In this document: positions 6,775-13,955 of the stretch, one piece after another | How the letters are laid out: every line of letters begins with the position of its first letter | Numbering within the stretch: the stretch's first letter is position 1 | NCBI GenBank assembly: GCA_005773145.1 | Contig: SXHS01000009.1 | Location: 1 to 13,955 of the forward strand | Source: Planctomycetaceae bacterium | GTDB taxonomy: Bacteria; Planctomycetota; Planctomycetia; Pirellulales; Pirellulaceae | Reading direction: 5' to 3' | DNA length: 13,955 bases | Position numbers and translations under genes: made by a program | Notes under the pieces: model-generated | Told to the model about the DNA's origin: nothing | The model's database searches: none | Seen by the model: only the letters and a program-made list of their open reading frames with translations

Positions 6775-8415
6775 CCAGGCGATGCGCTTTGCGCTGGGGG
6801 GACGGGTGCAAAGGCAAACCACCACGCCGGTAATCGCCGACGCCAATAACCCCCACACAATGGGCTCCAGTCCCAACAAATAGTACGATCGAAAATTGGT
6901 TTTGGGACCAAGCATTTGATCGTCCATGCAGAGACTACCCAGCACCAGCAACGTGAGAGACATGCCGGCCCCGGCCAACATTGCGGCAATCACGCCCGGC
7001 GCGGTCGCCCGACGCCAAAAGGCCGTCATGAGCGCCGGGACGGCAAAGGATGATGCGCAGCTGCTACCACAAAAAACGACGATCGCTTGCAGATAGGCGA
7101 CTGGTTTGAGGTTTGCAACAATGGCGACGATTCCTACCAGTACCATCACCGCATACGTCCATGACTGCAACTGCCTTTCCGTGGCCTTCGGGTTGATGAA
7201 TCGCTGATAAACGTCATGCACCAGGCCCGATGCGATCACAATTAGATACGAACTGACCGTCGCCATCACCGCTCCAAACGGTGCCACCAAGATCAGTCCA
7301 GCCAACAAGGATCCGCCGGGCAGATCCCGGGTTGTCCATAGCGCCATGCGCGGAATGACCTCGTCCGCGACGGGGACCGTCGGCATCGCGGCGCGGGCCG
7401 CCATACAAATGAAGATCAATGGCAAGTAGATCATGGAGTTGTACACGGCCAGCAACAGGACCGATCGGCGAATGGTCTGCGTATCTTTGCAGGCCATCAG
7501 CCGTACGAGACTCGCCGGTTGCCCAAGTCCGCCAAAGACCCAGACGAAGAAGACCGAGAATGCCAGTCCCGGGGTTAAAAATTGACGTCCATCCGTGGAA
7601 TAACCCGGGCCATACGCGAATTGGGGCGAGGTCTGGGCGACTGCCCCCGGCGTCAAATTGCCGATTCCACCGAGCTGATACATGCTCAACCCGAGCAGCA
7701 GCATGACCCCCAACCACATCAGCACGCTCTGAAACAGGTCGGTCCACACCGCCGCTAAGAATCCGCCGACCATCGTGTAGCCGACTACCGTAATCGTAAA
7801 CAGCACCAGCCCCAGATAGAACAGAAATTGATCGTGACTGAGTCCACCGGTGGTGGTGGATTTTGACGTGGCTTCGGCCTTGAGGTCCGTGGCTGGGGCC
7901 GTGCCATCCGCCGCATCAACCGCGACTGCCGCGTTGGGCCACACGACCTTCATGATCGATGCGCCCGCCTTGAATTGCGCGACCATCATGAATGTCATGA
8001 AAACGATAATGAGGAGCGATGAAACCACCCCGGCCGCGGGACTATCAAAGCGTTCACGGAAAAGGTCCGGAACCGTGATGGCGCCGGAACGGCGAGAGAG
8101 CTGCGCCAGCCGTTTCGCGAGCAGCCCGAAGCCAGTAATCGGCACCACCATATAACTGGCGATCCACAACCCGACGATCCAACCGTGGCTATAGACGAGC
8201 GCCGGGTAACCCATGAAGGTACCACCGCTCTGCACGGTCGCCGTGAGGGCCAGCGCCCAGGCCCCCAGGCCCCGATTGCCCAGGAAATAGCTGCTGAGAA
8301 ACGAACCCTTCTGGGTGGCACGTTGTGCATAGACCGCCAGGGCGATACTGGCCACAACAAATACCACCAGGGCCGCCAATACGCCATAATCGGGTGCCGC
8401 GAACCTATCGGCCAT
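6757..8415 (-). CDS. Sodium:solute symporter (SSS family, PanF-like)
   Basis: A 552-residue integral inner-membrane transporter expected to use the sodium gradient for solute uptake. About thirteen hydrophobic segments are visible from residue 10 to 535. SSS features include the early TVQSGGTFMGYPALVYSHGW (60-79), VGGFLAAVWTDLFQS (216-230), FGGLGQPASLVRLMACKD (294-311) and VSSYLIVIASGLVHDVYQ (387-404), whose S388-S389 pair corresponds to the usual sodium-site serines. Residues about 161-195 form a hydrophilic Ala/Thr/Ser-rich loop (for example KAEATSKSTTTGG) longer than I expect for the family. The ATG has a strong AGGAGGT nine bases upstream. It overlaps the preceding small gene by 11 nt, suggesting translational coupling. 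That partner is YhdT-like, which favours a pantothenate (PanF) or related carboxylate substrate, but specificity cannot be read from sequence, so no symbol is given. Confidence 0.85.
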   Translation of the reverse strand: MADRFAAPDYGVLAALVVFVVASIALAVYAQRATQKGSFLSSYFLGNRGLGAWALALTATVQSGGTFMGYPALVYSHGWIVGLWIASYMVVPITGFGLLAKRLAQLSRRSGAITVPDLFRERFDSPAAGVVSSLLIIVFMTFMMVAQFKAGASIMKVVWPNAAVAVDAADGTAPATDLKAEATSKSTTTGGLSHDQFLFYLGLVLFTITVVGYTMVGGFLAAVWTDLFQSVLMWLGVMLLLGLSMYQLGGIGNLTPGAVAQTSPQFAYGPGYSTDGRQFLTPGLAFSVFFVWVFGGLGQPASLVRLMACKDTQTIRRSVLLLAVYNSMIYLPLIFICMAARAAMPTVPVADEVIPRMALWTTRDLPGGSLLAGLILVAPFGAVMATVSSYLIVIASGLVHDVYQRFINPKATERQLQSWTYAVMVLVGIVAIVANLKPVAYLQAIVVFCGSSCASSFAVPALMTAFWRRATAPGVIAAMLAGAGMSLTLLVLGSLCMDDQMLGPKTNFRSYYLLGLEPIVWGLLASAITGVVVCLCTRPPSAKRIAWLFDAA

Positions 8416-8704
8416 CGCTCGGTACCTCCTGGTCGTGCTCCTCGCCTAACGGTTCATCCGTCATCCAGCAGTAGGCGAACCACCACGAGACCACCAGGGA
8501 TGCACCCCACGGCAACACGATGAACCAAACGGCCCAGTCCGGTACGCCATAGACGTATCGAACCGGCTCCGCCCCATCGCGATAGCCATACAAGATGCTC
8601 CCCCCCACGGTGTAGGTAAGAGCAATGGCCCAGACAAGCGCAGCCACCACCGCTTCGCGGCGTGCGCTACGCAGGACGGGATCTTCCGTTGTTGGTGCTA
8701 CCAT
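8405..8704 (-). CDS. YhdT-like (DUF997) small membrane partner of the symporter
   Basis: A 99-residue protein from the ATG at 8704 (MVAPTTEDPVL) to TAG at 8405-8407. Two membrane helices are seen: REAVVAALVWAIALTYTVGG near residues 17-36, and VPDWAVWFIVLPWGASLVVS near 54-73, extending to WWFAYCWM. An acidic C-tail follows (DEPLGEEHDQE). The REA...helix...G-x-PDW..W...LPW...W pattern and gene order fit the DUF997/YhdT family, encoded just upstream of panF in E. coli; its molecular role is not established. The frame is also open from a TTG at 8764, but that codon lies only about five bases from the predicted transcription start, so 8704 is chosen. The stop overlaps the symporter start by 11 nt, making a tight two-gene operon. 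Confidence 0.75.
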   Translation of the reverse strand: MVAPTTEDPVLRSARREAVVAALVWAIALTYTVGGSILYGYRDGAEPVRYVYGVPDWAVWFIVLPWGASLVVSWWFAYCWMTDEPLGEEHDQEVPSDGR

Positions 8705-8775
8705 GTGGCGGTCTCGAGATAACGCGAGGGTCGTGGTGACTTGATGCGGCGCGGACCGCAGCAATGGTTCGCTCG

Positions 8776-8784
8776 ATTATAGCA
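8776..8784 (-). promoter_or_regulatory. Extended -10 promoter for the yhdT-like/symporter operon
   Basis: On the - strand the sequence reads TGCTATAAT (8784 to 8776), a perfect TATAAT with the TG extension that can replace a -35 box; no good -35 is present. The predicted start is near 8769, giving a leader of about 65 bases to the ATG at 8704. Planctomycete promoters are poorly defined, so this relies on the general sigma-70 consensus. Confidence 0.5.
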
Positions 8785-8826
8785 ACTCTCGACTTCCGGA
8801 TGTGGCAGGCGTTCTGCGACTTGGCG

Positions 8827-8835
8827 TGTTAAACT
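8827..8835 (+). promoter_or_regulatory. Weak candidate -10 for ribD
   Basis: TGTTAAACT carries a TG extension and matches TATAAT at four of six positions. No -35 box is recognisable. It would place the transcript start near 8842, after the upstream GTG (8836) and about 36 bases before the ATG at 8878, agreeing with the later start. I see no FMN riboswitch in the 170 bases between the divergent genes. Confidence 0.25.
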
Positions 8836-8877
8836 GTGGAAGTGGTCCCTCTTGCCCAACCCGAAGGTTCATGCTCC

Positions 8878-10011
8878 ATGTCTGCCGCCGCTGATCAACG
8901 CTATATGGCCCGTGCCTTGGAACTCGCGCGACGCGGAGCAGGGTTCGTCGAGCCCAATCCACTGGTGGGCTGCGTCATTGTCGCCGATCCAGATCCGGTC
9001 ACGTGGGAGGGGGCGGTCATCGCTGAGGGCTGGCACGAGCGTTTTGGCGGTCCACACGCAGAGATTCAAGCACTGCGAGGGGCCGTTGCCGGAGTACCGG
9101 GCGCGACCATGTACGTCACTCTCGAACCGTGTGGCCATCACGGCAAGACGCCACCGTGTACGGAAGCCATCCTTGCTGCCGGCATTCGGCGCGTCGTGGT
9201 GGCACACCAGGATCCCTTTCCTGCCGTGAGTGGCCAAGGGCTTGAGGTTCTGCGTCGAGCAGGTGTGCAAGTGGAGGTGGGGGTGCTGGAAGCGGAAGCG
9301 CGCCAACTGAATGCGCCTTACCTCAAACGCGTTCAGACCGGTCGGCCATGGATCATTGCCAAATGGGCCATGACCTGGGATGGAAAACTTGCGACTCGCC
9401 AACGGCATAGCCAGTGGATTTCCAATGATCAGTCTCGGTCCATCGTCCATCAATTGCGTGGACGAATGGATGCCATCCTCATTGGTCATGGCACGGCCGA
9501 GGCGGATGATCCACGATTGACCGCTCGACCACCGGGACCGCGCGTCGCGACCCGCATCGTCCTCGATTCCCATGCGAGATTGTCTCTCGACAGCCAGCTC
9601 GTGCGCACCGCTCACGAAGCTCCGTTGATGGTGGCCACGCAGCCATTCGCCGATCGTCAACGTTGCCAAGACCTGAGGCATCGGGGCGTGGAGATCTTGG
9701 AATTGACCGCTGCTCAACCCGCCGAGCGACTAGCCCAACTGTTGGACGAACTGGGACGCCGCCAGATGACCAACGTGCTGGTTGAAGGTGGATCTCGCGT
9801 TCTGGGATGTTGCTGGGACGGGCAATTCGTCGACGAAGTGCAGGTGTTCTTGGCGCCAAAGTTGATTGGCGGCGCGGACGCGCTCACCCCCATCGCGGGG
9901 TACGGACATGGACAGATACCAGCCGACGCCACTTTGGAAGCGGTGCACGTCGAGTCTCTTGGCAGTGATCTCTACCTGCGGGCACGCGTTGCTGCGAGAG
10001 TATCGCCATGA
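8878..10011 (+). CDS. ribD: RibD: bifunctional riboflavin deaminase/reductase
   Basis: A 377-residue protein performing two steps of riboflavin synthesis: deamination of the diaminopyrimidinone ribosylamino phosphate from GTP, then NADPH-dependent reduction of its ribose. The deaminase half (about 1-147) opens with YMARALELARRG and has EPNPLVGCVIV (25-35). The zinc and catalytic set is H60-A-E62 plus PCGHHGKTPPC (84-94, Cys 85 and 94). The reductase half (about 155-377) begins GRPWIIAKWAMTWDGK (155-170) with WISND (180-184), and has the nucleotide-binding LVEGGSRVLG (301-310) and FLAPKLIGG (324-332). Length is close to E. coli RibD (367). The ATG at 8878 has GAAGG ten bases upstream and starts at the domain; a GTG at 8836 adds 14 unsupported residues. 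Its stop overlaps the next gene start in ATGA, indicating an operon. No other rib genes are in the window. Confidence 0.93.
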   Translation: MSAAADQRYMARALELARRGAGFVEPNPLVGCVIVADPDPVTWEGAVIAEGWHERFGGPHAEIQALRGAVAGVPGATMYVTLEPCGHHGKTPPCTEAILAAGIRRVVVAHQDPFPAVSGQGLEVLRRAGVQVEVGVLEAEARQLNAPYLKRVQTGRPWIIAKWAMTWDGKLATRQRHSQWISNDQSRSIVHQLRGRMDAILIGHGTAEADDPRLTARPPGPRVATRIVLDSHARLSLDSQLVRTAHEAPLMVATQPFADRQRCQDLRHRGVEILELTAAQPAERLAQLLDELGRRQMTNVLVEGGSRVLGCCWDGQFVDEVQVFLAPKLIGGADALTPIAGYGHGQIPADATLEAVHVESLGSDLYLRARVAARVSP

Positions 10012-10763
10012 TCCGCCGCGATCATCAAGACGTCGACGGACAGCAACATTGGATTCTAATTTCGCAGCGCGAGCACGCTCGCTTGGCCGGAGACTTCGCC
10101 CGTTACTGGGGCGATCCATCGTGGCGGGCGATCTCGCCCGACGGGATAATCCTGCCAATGATCTATCACCACGATGACGGTTGGGCCGATTGGGATGACC
10201 ATCCTCGATTGGATTCGGTATCGCACGCTCCGATTGCATTTACGGAAATGCCGATTGCCGATGCGCACGCCATCTGGAAACGCTCGATCGACGCCGTCGC
10301 GGCACTGGGGCCCTTGGCACAATATGCCGTGGCCAGCCACTTCCTCAACCTTCGTAAGGGGGGGAGCGGCAGCGCAACGGCCGACGGGGCGGCCTTCATT
10401 CAGCAGTACTCGGCGCAGGCGGAAGGTTGGCTGCAGGCCTGGCAGCAGCACGCTGGTGAAACCCACGGCCTCGCGATCGCTCAACGAGCGGTTACGGCCC
10501 TGCAACTTTTTGATGCCCTGAGCCTGTGGCTTTGCGTTACGGACGGTCGCCAACCCCATCGACTGGTCGGCCTCGATGGAACGCATGTCTGCCTGACCTG
10601 CGTCGCGCCGCGCACGATCCACTGTGAGCCATGGCCGTTCATGCGACGGGATCTGTCCGTTACGGTGACGGCCTGGCAGGTACCTGTCCGCCACTATGCC
10701 TCATCACAGGAATTGTGCGCCCAATCTCGCGAGGCGACGGGATACTATACATGTGTACAGTAA
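10008..10763 (+). CDS. DUF3891 family protein
   Basis: A 251-residue soluble, mostly helical protein of unknown function. Recognisable family features in order are ISQREHARLAGDFARYWG (18-35), MIYHHDDGWADWDDHP (51-66), a helix with SHFLNL (110-115), QQYSAQAEGWL (132-142) and the Q-x-x-D helix ALQLFDALSLWLC (164-176), followed by a beta-rich C-terminal part (about 180-228). The spaced polar residues H23, H54-H55-D56-D57, H111 and D169 resemble the metal ligands of HD-type phosphohydrolases, though this is only inference. The last residues (GYYTCVQ) reach TAA at 10761-10763. The ATG is embedded in the ribD stop (ATGA), so translation is probably coupled and the gene shares ribD's promoter. The arrangement hints at a role around riboflavin or nucleotide-sugar by-products, but nothing in the sequence proves it. 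Confidence 0.8.
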   Translation: MIRRDHQDVDGQQHWILISQREHARLAGDFARYWGDPSWRAISPDGIILPMIYHHDDGWADWDDHPRLDSVSHAPIAFTEMPIADAHAIWKRSIDAVAALGPLAQYAVASHFLNLRKGGSGSATADGAAFIQQYSAQAEGWLQAWQQHAGETHGLAIAQRAVTALQLFDALSLWLCVTDGRQPHRLVGLDGTHVCLTCVAPRTIHCEPWPFMRRDLSVTVTAWQVPVRHYASSQELCAQSREATGYYTCVQ

Positions 10764-10781
10764 GTTACGATATTTTGTTTA

Positions 10782-10812
10782 GATCCACTCGTTCGCGAGC
10801 GCGGTTCGGATC
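10782..10812. repeat. Hairpin in the convergent spacer after the DUF3891 gene
   Basis: An outer pair GATCC (10782-10786) with GGATC (10808-10812) encloses a small stem CTCG (10788-10791) with CGAG (10796-10799) around a TTCG loop. It lies 19 bases after the DUF3891 stop, where transcript ending is expected. No T-run follows on the + strand, so function as a terminator is uncertain. Confidence 0.35.
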
Positions 10813-10853
10813 GTACATCACAAGTCGGGCTCCCTTGTTGAGGGTTGGCGAGT

Positions 10854-10938
10854 GTGGCGGCAGGCATCTTGCCTGCCGATGGGCCGGTTATTCACCGGAT
10901 GCCACAGGCTGGAAGCCGATGCCACTTTTCACAGGCTA
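10854..10938. repeat. Planctomycete-type AAGILPA hairpin repeat, second copy
   Basis: The + strand reads VAAGILPADG and MPQAGSRCHF in one frame, signatures I associate with spurious ORFs over dispersed planctomycete repeats. It contains a 9-bp perfect hairpin with a 3-base loop (CGGCAGGCA 10858-10866, TGCCTGCCG 10870-10878), then CCGGT/ACCGG (10884-10888 and 10894-10898), then GGCT/AGCC around 10908-10918. The first 17 bases of the hairpin match the repeat at about 961. It ends shortly before the ROK gene stop at 10959. Placed between two convergent genes, it may fold in both transcripts and act as a terminator or RNA-stabilising structure. Confidence 0.6.
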
Positions 10939-10958
10939 AACGGAAGTGTGGTTGCGAG

Positions 10959-11945
10959 CTAAGCCGTCGCATCGGCGGCAATCATAAGTGCCCCGCGTAC
11001 AACGACTTCTTCTCCGAATGCCGCAGGTACCAGCACGTAAGTGTCGCGCAAGATCGGCATCACGTACCTCGCCACGGCTTCCCGCAAAGGCGTCCAGAAA
11101 CCAGGGTCACTCCCCATGGCCACGCCGCCACCGATGATGATCACTTGCGGGGACAACAAGGTAATTGCCTGGCCGATCGCCCAGCCGAGAGTATTGGTTG
11201 CATTGCGCATGATACCGAGCGCTAATTCGTTTCCTTCGTCGGCGGCCTGTGCCACACACTGAGCCGTGATCCGATCGAGGTGGCCTTCGGCGTGACGAAG
11301 AAGGCAGGCACCAGCCTCGCTGTGGGGTACGAGCGCGGCCCGCGCTGCCGCAGCGATTCCCCAGCCACTGGCGATGGCTTCCACAGTCTGCGCCGAGGAG
11401 ACGGCGGCGGTACCTGGCCGCAGATGGCCAATCTCGGTACTGGCGGGCCCTGTGCCACGATACACGTTCCCACCGACGACTAATCCGCCACCGACGCCAC
11501 TTCCCACGGTCACGTAGAGTACCACTCGTTGATCCCGGCCGGCGCCGAGGCGTGCTTCGGCGAGAGCGGCCACATCGCAGTCATTGTCGACGGCAGCCGG
11601 GCGCTGAAATTGCCGCTGCAGCCAGTCCACAATGGGAAAGTTCTCCCAGCCCGCCACTTGATGGCTGCGTATGATAACTCCGTTGGCGGCGTTGACCGGT
11701 CCGCCGAATCCGAGCCCCAGCGATACCGGCGAGAATCGGTCGATGAGCGGGGGGACGACTTGCGCGATTTGATCTTGGATCCCCGCAGCTCCTTGCTGGG
11801 GGTCGATGGTGCGTCGTTCAAAGTGAACGAAGTCCCTGGAGTCGGGGCGTCCAATGCCGAACTGCAGCTTGGTACCGCCAATTTCAATACCCAGACTCAG
11901 GTCGGCTCCGGTGGGGGATCGGGTAGCAGCGGACGGTGGCGGCAT
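10959..11945 (-). CDS. ROK family sugar kinase-like protein without zinc motif
   Basis: A 328-residue ROK protein, a family of sugar kinases (glucokinase-like) and repressors; no DNA-binding N-domain is present, so a kinase is favoured. Numbering from the ATG at 11945: ATP phosphate-binding LGIEIGGTKLQFGI (18-31), GLGFGGPVN (77-85), catalytic-region VDNDCDVAALAEARLGAG (119-136; Asp122 likely base), VTVGSGVGGGLVVGG (146-160), STEIGH (169-174), LSPQVIIIGGGVA (264-276). The zinc-binding CxCGxxGCxE that normally follows the E-x-GH motif is absent; instead PGTAAVSSAQTVEAIASGWG appears, keeping the helix that follows. The usual NDAN reads NDCD. An in-frame GTG at 11984 would add 13 residues; neither start has a clear ribosome site. 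The TPR gene ends 93 bp upstream (54 bp from the GTG) on the same strand, so co-transcription is possible. Confidence 0.85.
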   Translation of the reverse strand: MPPPSAATRSPTGADLSLGIEIGGTKLQFGIGRPDSRDFVHFERRTIDPQQGAAGIQDQIAQVVPPLIDRFSPVSLGLGFGGPVNAANGVIIRSHQVAGWENFPIVDWLQRQFQRPAAVDNDCDVAALAEARLGAGRDQRVVLYVTVGSGVGGGLVVGGNVYRGTGPASTEIGHLRPGTAAVSSAQTVEAIASGWGIAAAARAALVPHSEAGACLLRHAEGHLDRITAQCVAQAADEGNELALGIMRNATNTLGWAIGQAITLLSPQVIIIGGGVAMGSDPGFWTPLREAVARYVMPILRDTYVLVPAAFGEEVVVRGALMIAADATA

Positions 11946-12038
11946 GGCAGTCTTGTTCGAATCCGCAAAGGTTGCTCGCGACACCCAACGGCACGGGACT
12001 CATACCATGGCGTCGTTGGCTCGTCGGCAATCATTCGA

Positions 12039-13955
12039 TTATTGCTGTGACCGTTGCTCCACGCGCGAAGCCAACTCGGCGAATTGAGAAGCCTGGCTCT
12101 CGTTCCCCAAGTGGCGGTGCATGGTAGCCAAATTTCCGTAGGGAACCGCCAAGGCATTGGACTTGATCTTGCCGTCTTTAACGGCATCCCGCATGATCCC
12201 CGCGCCGTGTTCGGTAATTTCAACGGCCTGTTGGCGGTCTCCGACTTCCCAGTAGGAAACCCCCATGCTGACAAATCGTTCGCCATGTACGGCGATCTGA
12301 TGTGGGCCGCAGAATGGAGTCGTATCGGTCAATAGGGGCTTGGCTTTATCGTACCAATGTACAGCCTCATGGTGATCGCTCTTATGCACGGCATGCAACG
12401 AACCCATTACAAAATAGAGCTGTCCTACTTGCAGTTTTTGCCGAGGTGATGACTCGCGTTGCGGCGCGCTTTGTTCCATCAGAGCCAGCGCATTGTCCGC
12501 GTACCGCATGGCATCCTGGTATTGCCCCTTGGATCTCTCGACATGGACCGCGCGCAGCAGGGCCGTCCCCATCTCCCATTGCACGCGTGATTGTTGCAGT
12601 GGATCTTGATTCTCTGCGATCAATCGGCGGCCATCTTGCAGTAGTAAGTCGACCGTAGCGCGGACATCCACGTTAGCGGAACCTGACATGGATTCGGCTG
12701 CTTCCAGTTGAGTTCCATACAGGCGCAGTATCCACGTTTCATCCCCTTGTTCATTCTCGATCCAGTCGTCGATCAACGCCTTGGCTCGCTCCGTCCACTT
12801 GGGCACGGTCGTGGGCTTGCGCTGAAAATTTCCACTCGCGATATCGAGCGCCACGGCCAGGTGCGCCTCGATCATAGCCTGTTTCGCCAGGCGTCGAACC
12901 GCAAAGCGCGGGTCATTGGCCAGCGGCGAGGCCAGTTCGATGGCCTGCATATGGTGCTGCAGGGCCGTCTTGAAATCCTGGGCCGAGCCACGCGCCACCA
13001 GATTGCCAAGTTGACATTCGCCATAAGCTCGCACCTCTGGCGTCAGCAAACTCGCATCGAGTACTTCGCGGGTCTCGCGCATGGCGCGATCGGCTTTGCC
13101 CGTCTCCCCTACAAGTCGTGCTTTGGTCAGTCGGTACCGGGGCGAGTCGCTATCGAGACGGGAGGCCTGCTGTGCCGCCTGCAACGCCTGCTGATATTTG
13201 CCCACCGTTTCCAGAAGCTCCGCCTCTAGCCACCACGCGGCGGCATGATCGGGATTCAGCCGCAAGGCCATCTCCAGGTCTTCCAGGTCGAGTTGGAAAC
13301 GCTGCTGGAAGTCGTACTCCGCGCGCAATACGAACATCTCAGGACTGACCGGTTCCATTTGAAAGCGCTCGGCTTCGTTGTCGTCCGGCTGCGGTCCAAA
13401 TCCCATCAACACACCACGCTCCGGATAAGCCTGGCCCATGACGCGCCCGGTTTCATCGGGAATGGGAACCGGCCGAAATTGTTTTAGGCCTATTTCCTCC
13501 GCCAAGGCATCCGGATCGATCGGGTCTTGGAGAAACACCAACACGGCCGACACGGTCTTATCCTCGTCCAGGGTCACATGGACCTGCCGGAATGGTTCCA
13601 GCTTGTATTTAAAGACTTCACGCCCCTGCTCCTCATCGATTTTCAGTGGTTCGCCCCAGGCCTTCTTGACATCGTCCACTCTGGTCACACCAGCCTCGAC
13701 GCCGTTGATCCGCAAGGCCCTTGGAGCGGAGTCGGGATTCTGCGTGGCATTCTCCGCGGAGTCATTCACAGAGTTGCTTGTGTTGTCGGGGCCATCGGCT
13801 TCCGCAACGGGCGCGTCGGGTTGAATCGACGCGGTAGAGTCCGGTGTCTCAATGAGTAGCGGTGGCTTGTCCGCCAACGAGCCGGCGACTTTTTTGGGGG
13901 AACCGCCCGGTGTATTGCGGCTTGCGCCTCCACGATCTGACTTGGACTTGTCCAA
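12039..13955 (-). CDS. Large TPR-repeat protein (5' end outside window)
   Basis: At least 638 residues, open to the right edge; the first visible codon is TTG, so the true start may lie beyond 13955. Visible residues 1-77 are polar and disordered-looking (Lys/Ser/Asn/Asp/Pro rich). Residues about 78-190 form a small domain, LRINGVEAGVTRVDDVKKAWGEP followed by beta strands (QVHVTLDEDKTVSAVLVFLQ), which recalls the SmpA/BamE-like fold where G-x-T and wG.P mark the start; that comparison is weak. From about 215 tetratricopeptide repeats follow: LEDLEMALRLNPDHAAAWW, YQQALQAAQQASRLDSDSP, FKTALQHHMQAIELA, then degenerate repeats, with clearer ones again at HHEAVHWYDKAKPLL (528-542), RQQAVEITEHG (574-584) and the final YGNLATMHRHLGNESQA (606-622). 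It is probably a protein-protein interaction scaffold. No catalytic residues are evident. A signal or membrane anchor could be in the missing N-terminus. Confidence 0.85.
   Translation of the reverse strand: MDKSKSDRGGASRNTPGGSPKKVAGSLADKPPLLIETPDSTASIQPDAPVAEADGPDNTSNSVNDSAENATQNPDSAPRALRINGVEAGVTRVDDVKKAWGEPLKIDEEQGREVFKYKLEPFRQVHVTLDEDKTVSAVLVFLQDPIDPDALAEEIGLKQFRPVPIPDETGRVMGQAYPERGVLMGFGPQPDDNEAERFQMEPVSPEMFVLRAEYDFQQRFQLDLEDLEMALRLNPDHAAAWWLEAELLETVGKYQQALQAAQQASRLDSDSPRYRLTKARLVGETGKADRAMRETREVLDASLLTPEVRAYGECQLGNLVARGSAQDFKTALQHHMQAIELASPLANDPRFAVRRLAKQAMIEAHLAVALDIASGNFQRKPTTVPKWTERAKALIDDWIENEQGDETWILRLYGTQLEAAESMSGSANVDVRATVDLLLQDGRRLIAENQDPLQQSRVQWEMGTALLRAVHVERSKGQYQDAMRYADNALALMEQSAPQRESSPRQKLQVGQLYFVMGSLHAVHKSDHHEAVHWYDKAKPLLTDTTPFCGPHQIAVHGERFVSMGVSYWEVGDRQQAVEITEHGAGIMRDAVKDGKIKSNALAVPYGNLATMHRHLGNESQASQFAELASRVEQRSQQ

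Noticed and set aside
8705..8877. FMN riboswitch ahead of ribD
   Set aside because: The divergent spacer is short and lacks the conserved RFN blocks (such as AGGG...GGCGGG patterns).
8869..9717. 282-residue - strand ORF antisense to ribD
   Set aside because: Composition is a mirror of the ribD codons; no recognisable motif and full overlap with conserved RibD catalytic regions.
10845..11225. + strand ORF covering the second repeat and the end of the ROK gene
   Set aside because: Its N-terminal part is the AAGILPA repeat and the rest is antisense to a well-supported kinase gene.
1..13955. Defence island, prophage, CRISPR array, transposase or tRNA gene
   Set aside because: I looked on both strands for integrases, transposases, regularly spaced repeats and tRNA-like folds and found none; the gene set is metabolic and scaffold-like.

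Overview
The window looks like chromosome of a planctomycete, probably in or near the Pirellulales. Four things point that way: a giant secreted protein joining a planctomycete-type cytochrome c domain to WD40 propellers; a DUF3891 protein; a ROK kinase lacking the usual zinc motif; and two short intergenic repeats of a kind I associate with planctomycete genomes (they translate as AAGILP and TSTKRQRV peptides). This assignment rests on recognition by eye, not on a database search.

Left part (1-1442) is gene-poor and scarred. It holds the last codons of a + strand gene ending at 73, a small - strand membrane protein (200-484), a decayed PIN-domain (VapC-like) gene cut off after about 33 codons exactly where an AAGILP/TSTKRQRV repeat begins, and a good intrinsic terminator (1128-1158) that no intact gene uses.

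Centre (1443-8704) is dense. Two + strand genes, the cytochrome/double-propeller protein and an acyl-activating enzyme resembling plant AAE17/AAE18, are 61 nt apart and may be co-transcribed. Facing them on the - strand is a two-gene operon for a sodium:solute symporter and its small YhdT-like (DUF997) partner, the pairing seen in E. coli yhdT-panF. The acyl-activating enzyme and symporter genes overlap tail to tail by 18 bp. A - strand extended -10 element (TGCTATAAT, 8776-8784) probably starts the symporter operon.

Right part (8878-13955) starts divergently with ribD, followed with a 4-nt ATGA overlap by the DUF3891 gene. A 195-bp convergent spacer then holds hairpins and a second AAGILP-type repeat. 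Beyond it lie, on the - strand, a ROK-family sugar kinase-like gene and a large TPR protein gene running off the right edge.

The genes are mostly housekeeping or cofactor and acyl metabolism (riboflavin, possibly pantothenate uptake, acyl-CoA formation, sugar phosphorylation) plus two large scaffold proteins. I see no phage, CRISPR, transposase, tRNA or rRNA. The best leads for something undescribed are the cytochrome-propeller-coiled-coil-propeller architecture, the possible HD-like metal site in DUF3891 linked to ribD, and the repeat that interrupts the PIN gene.
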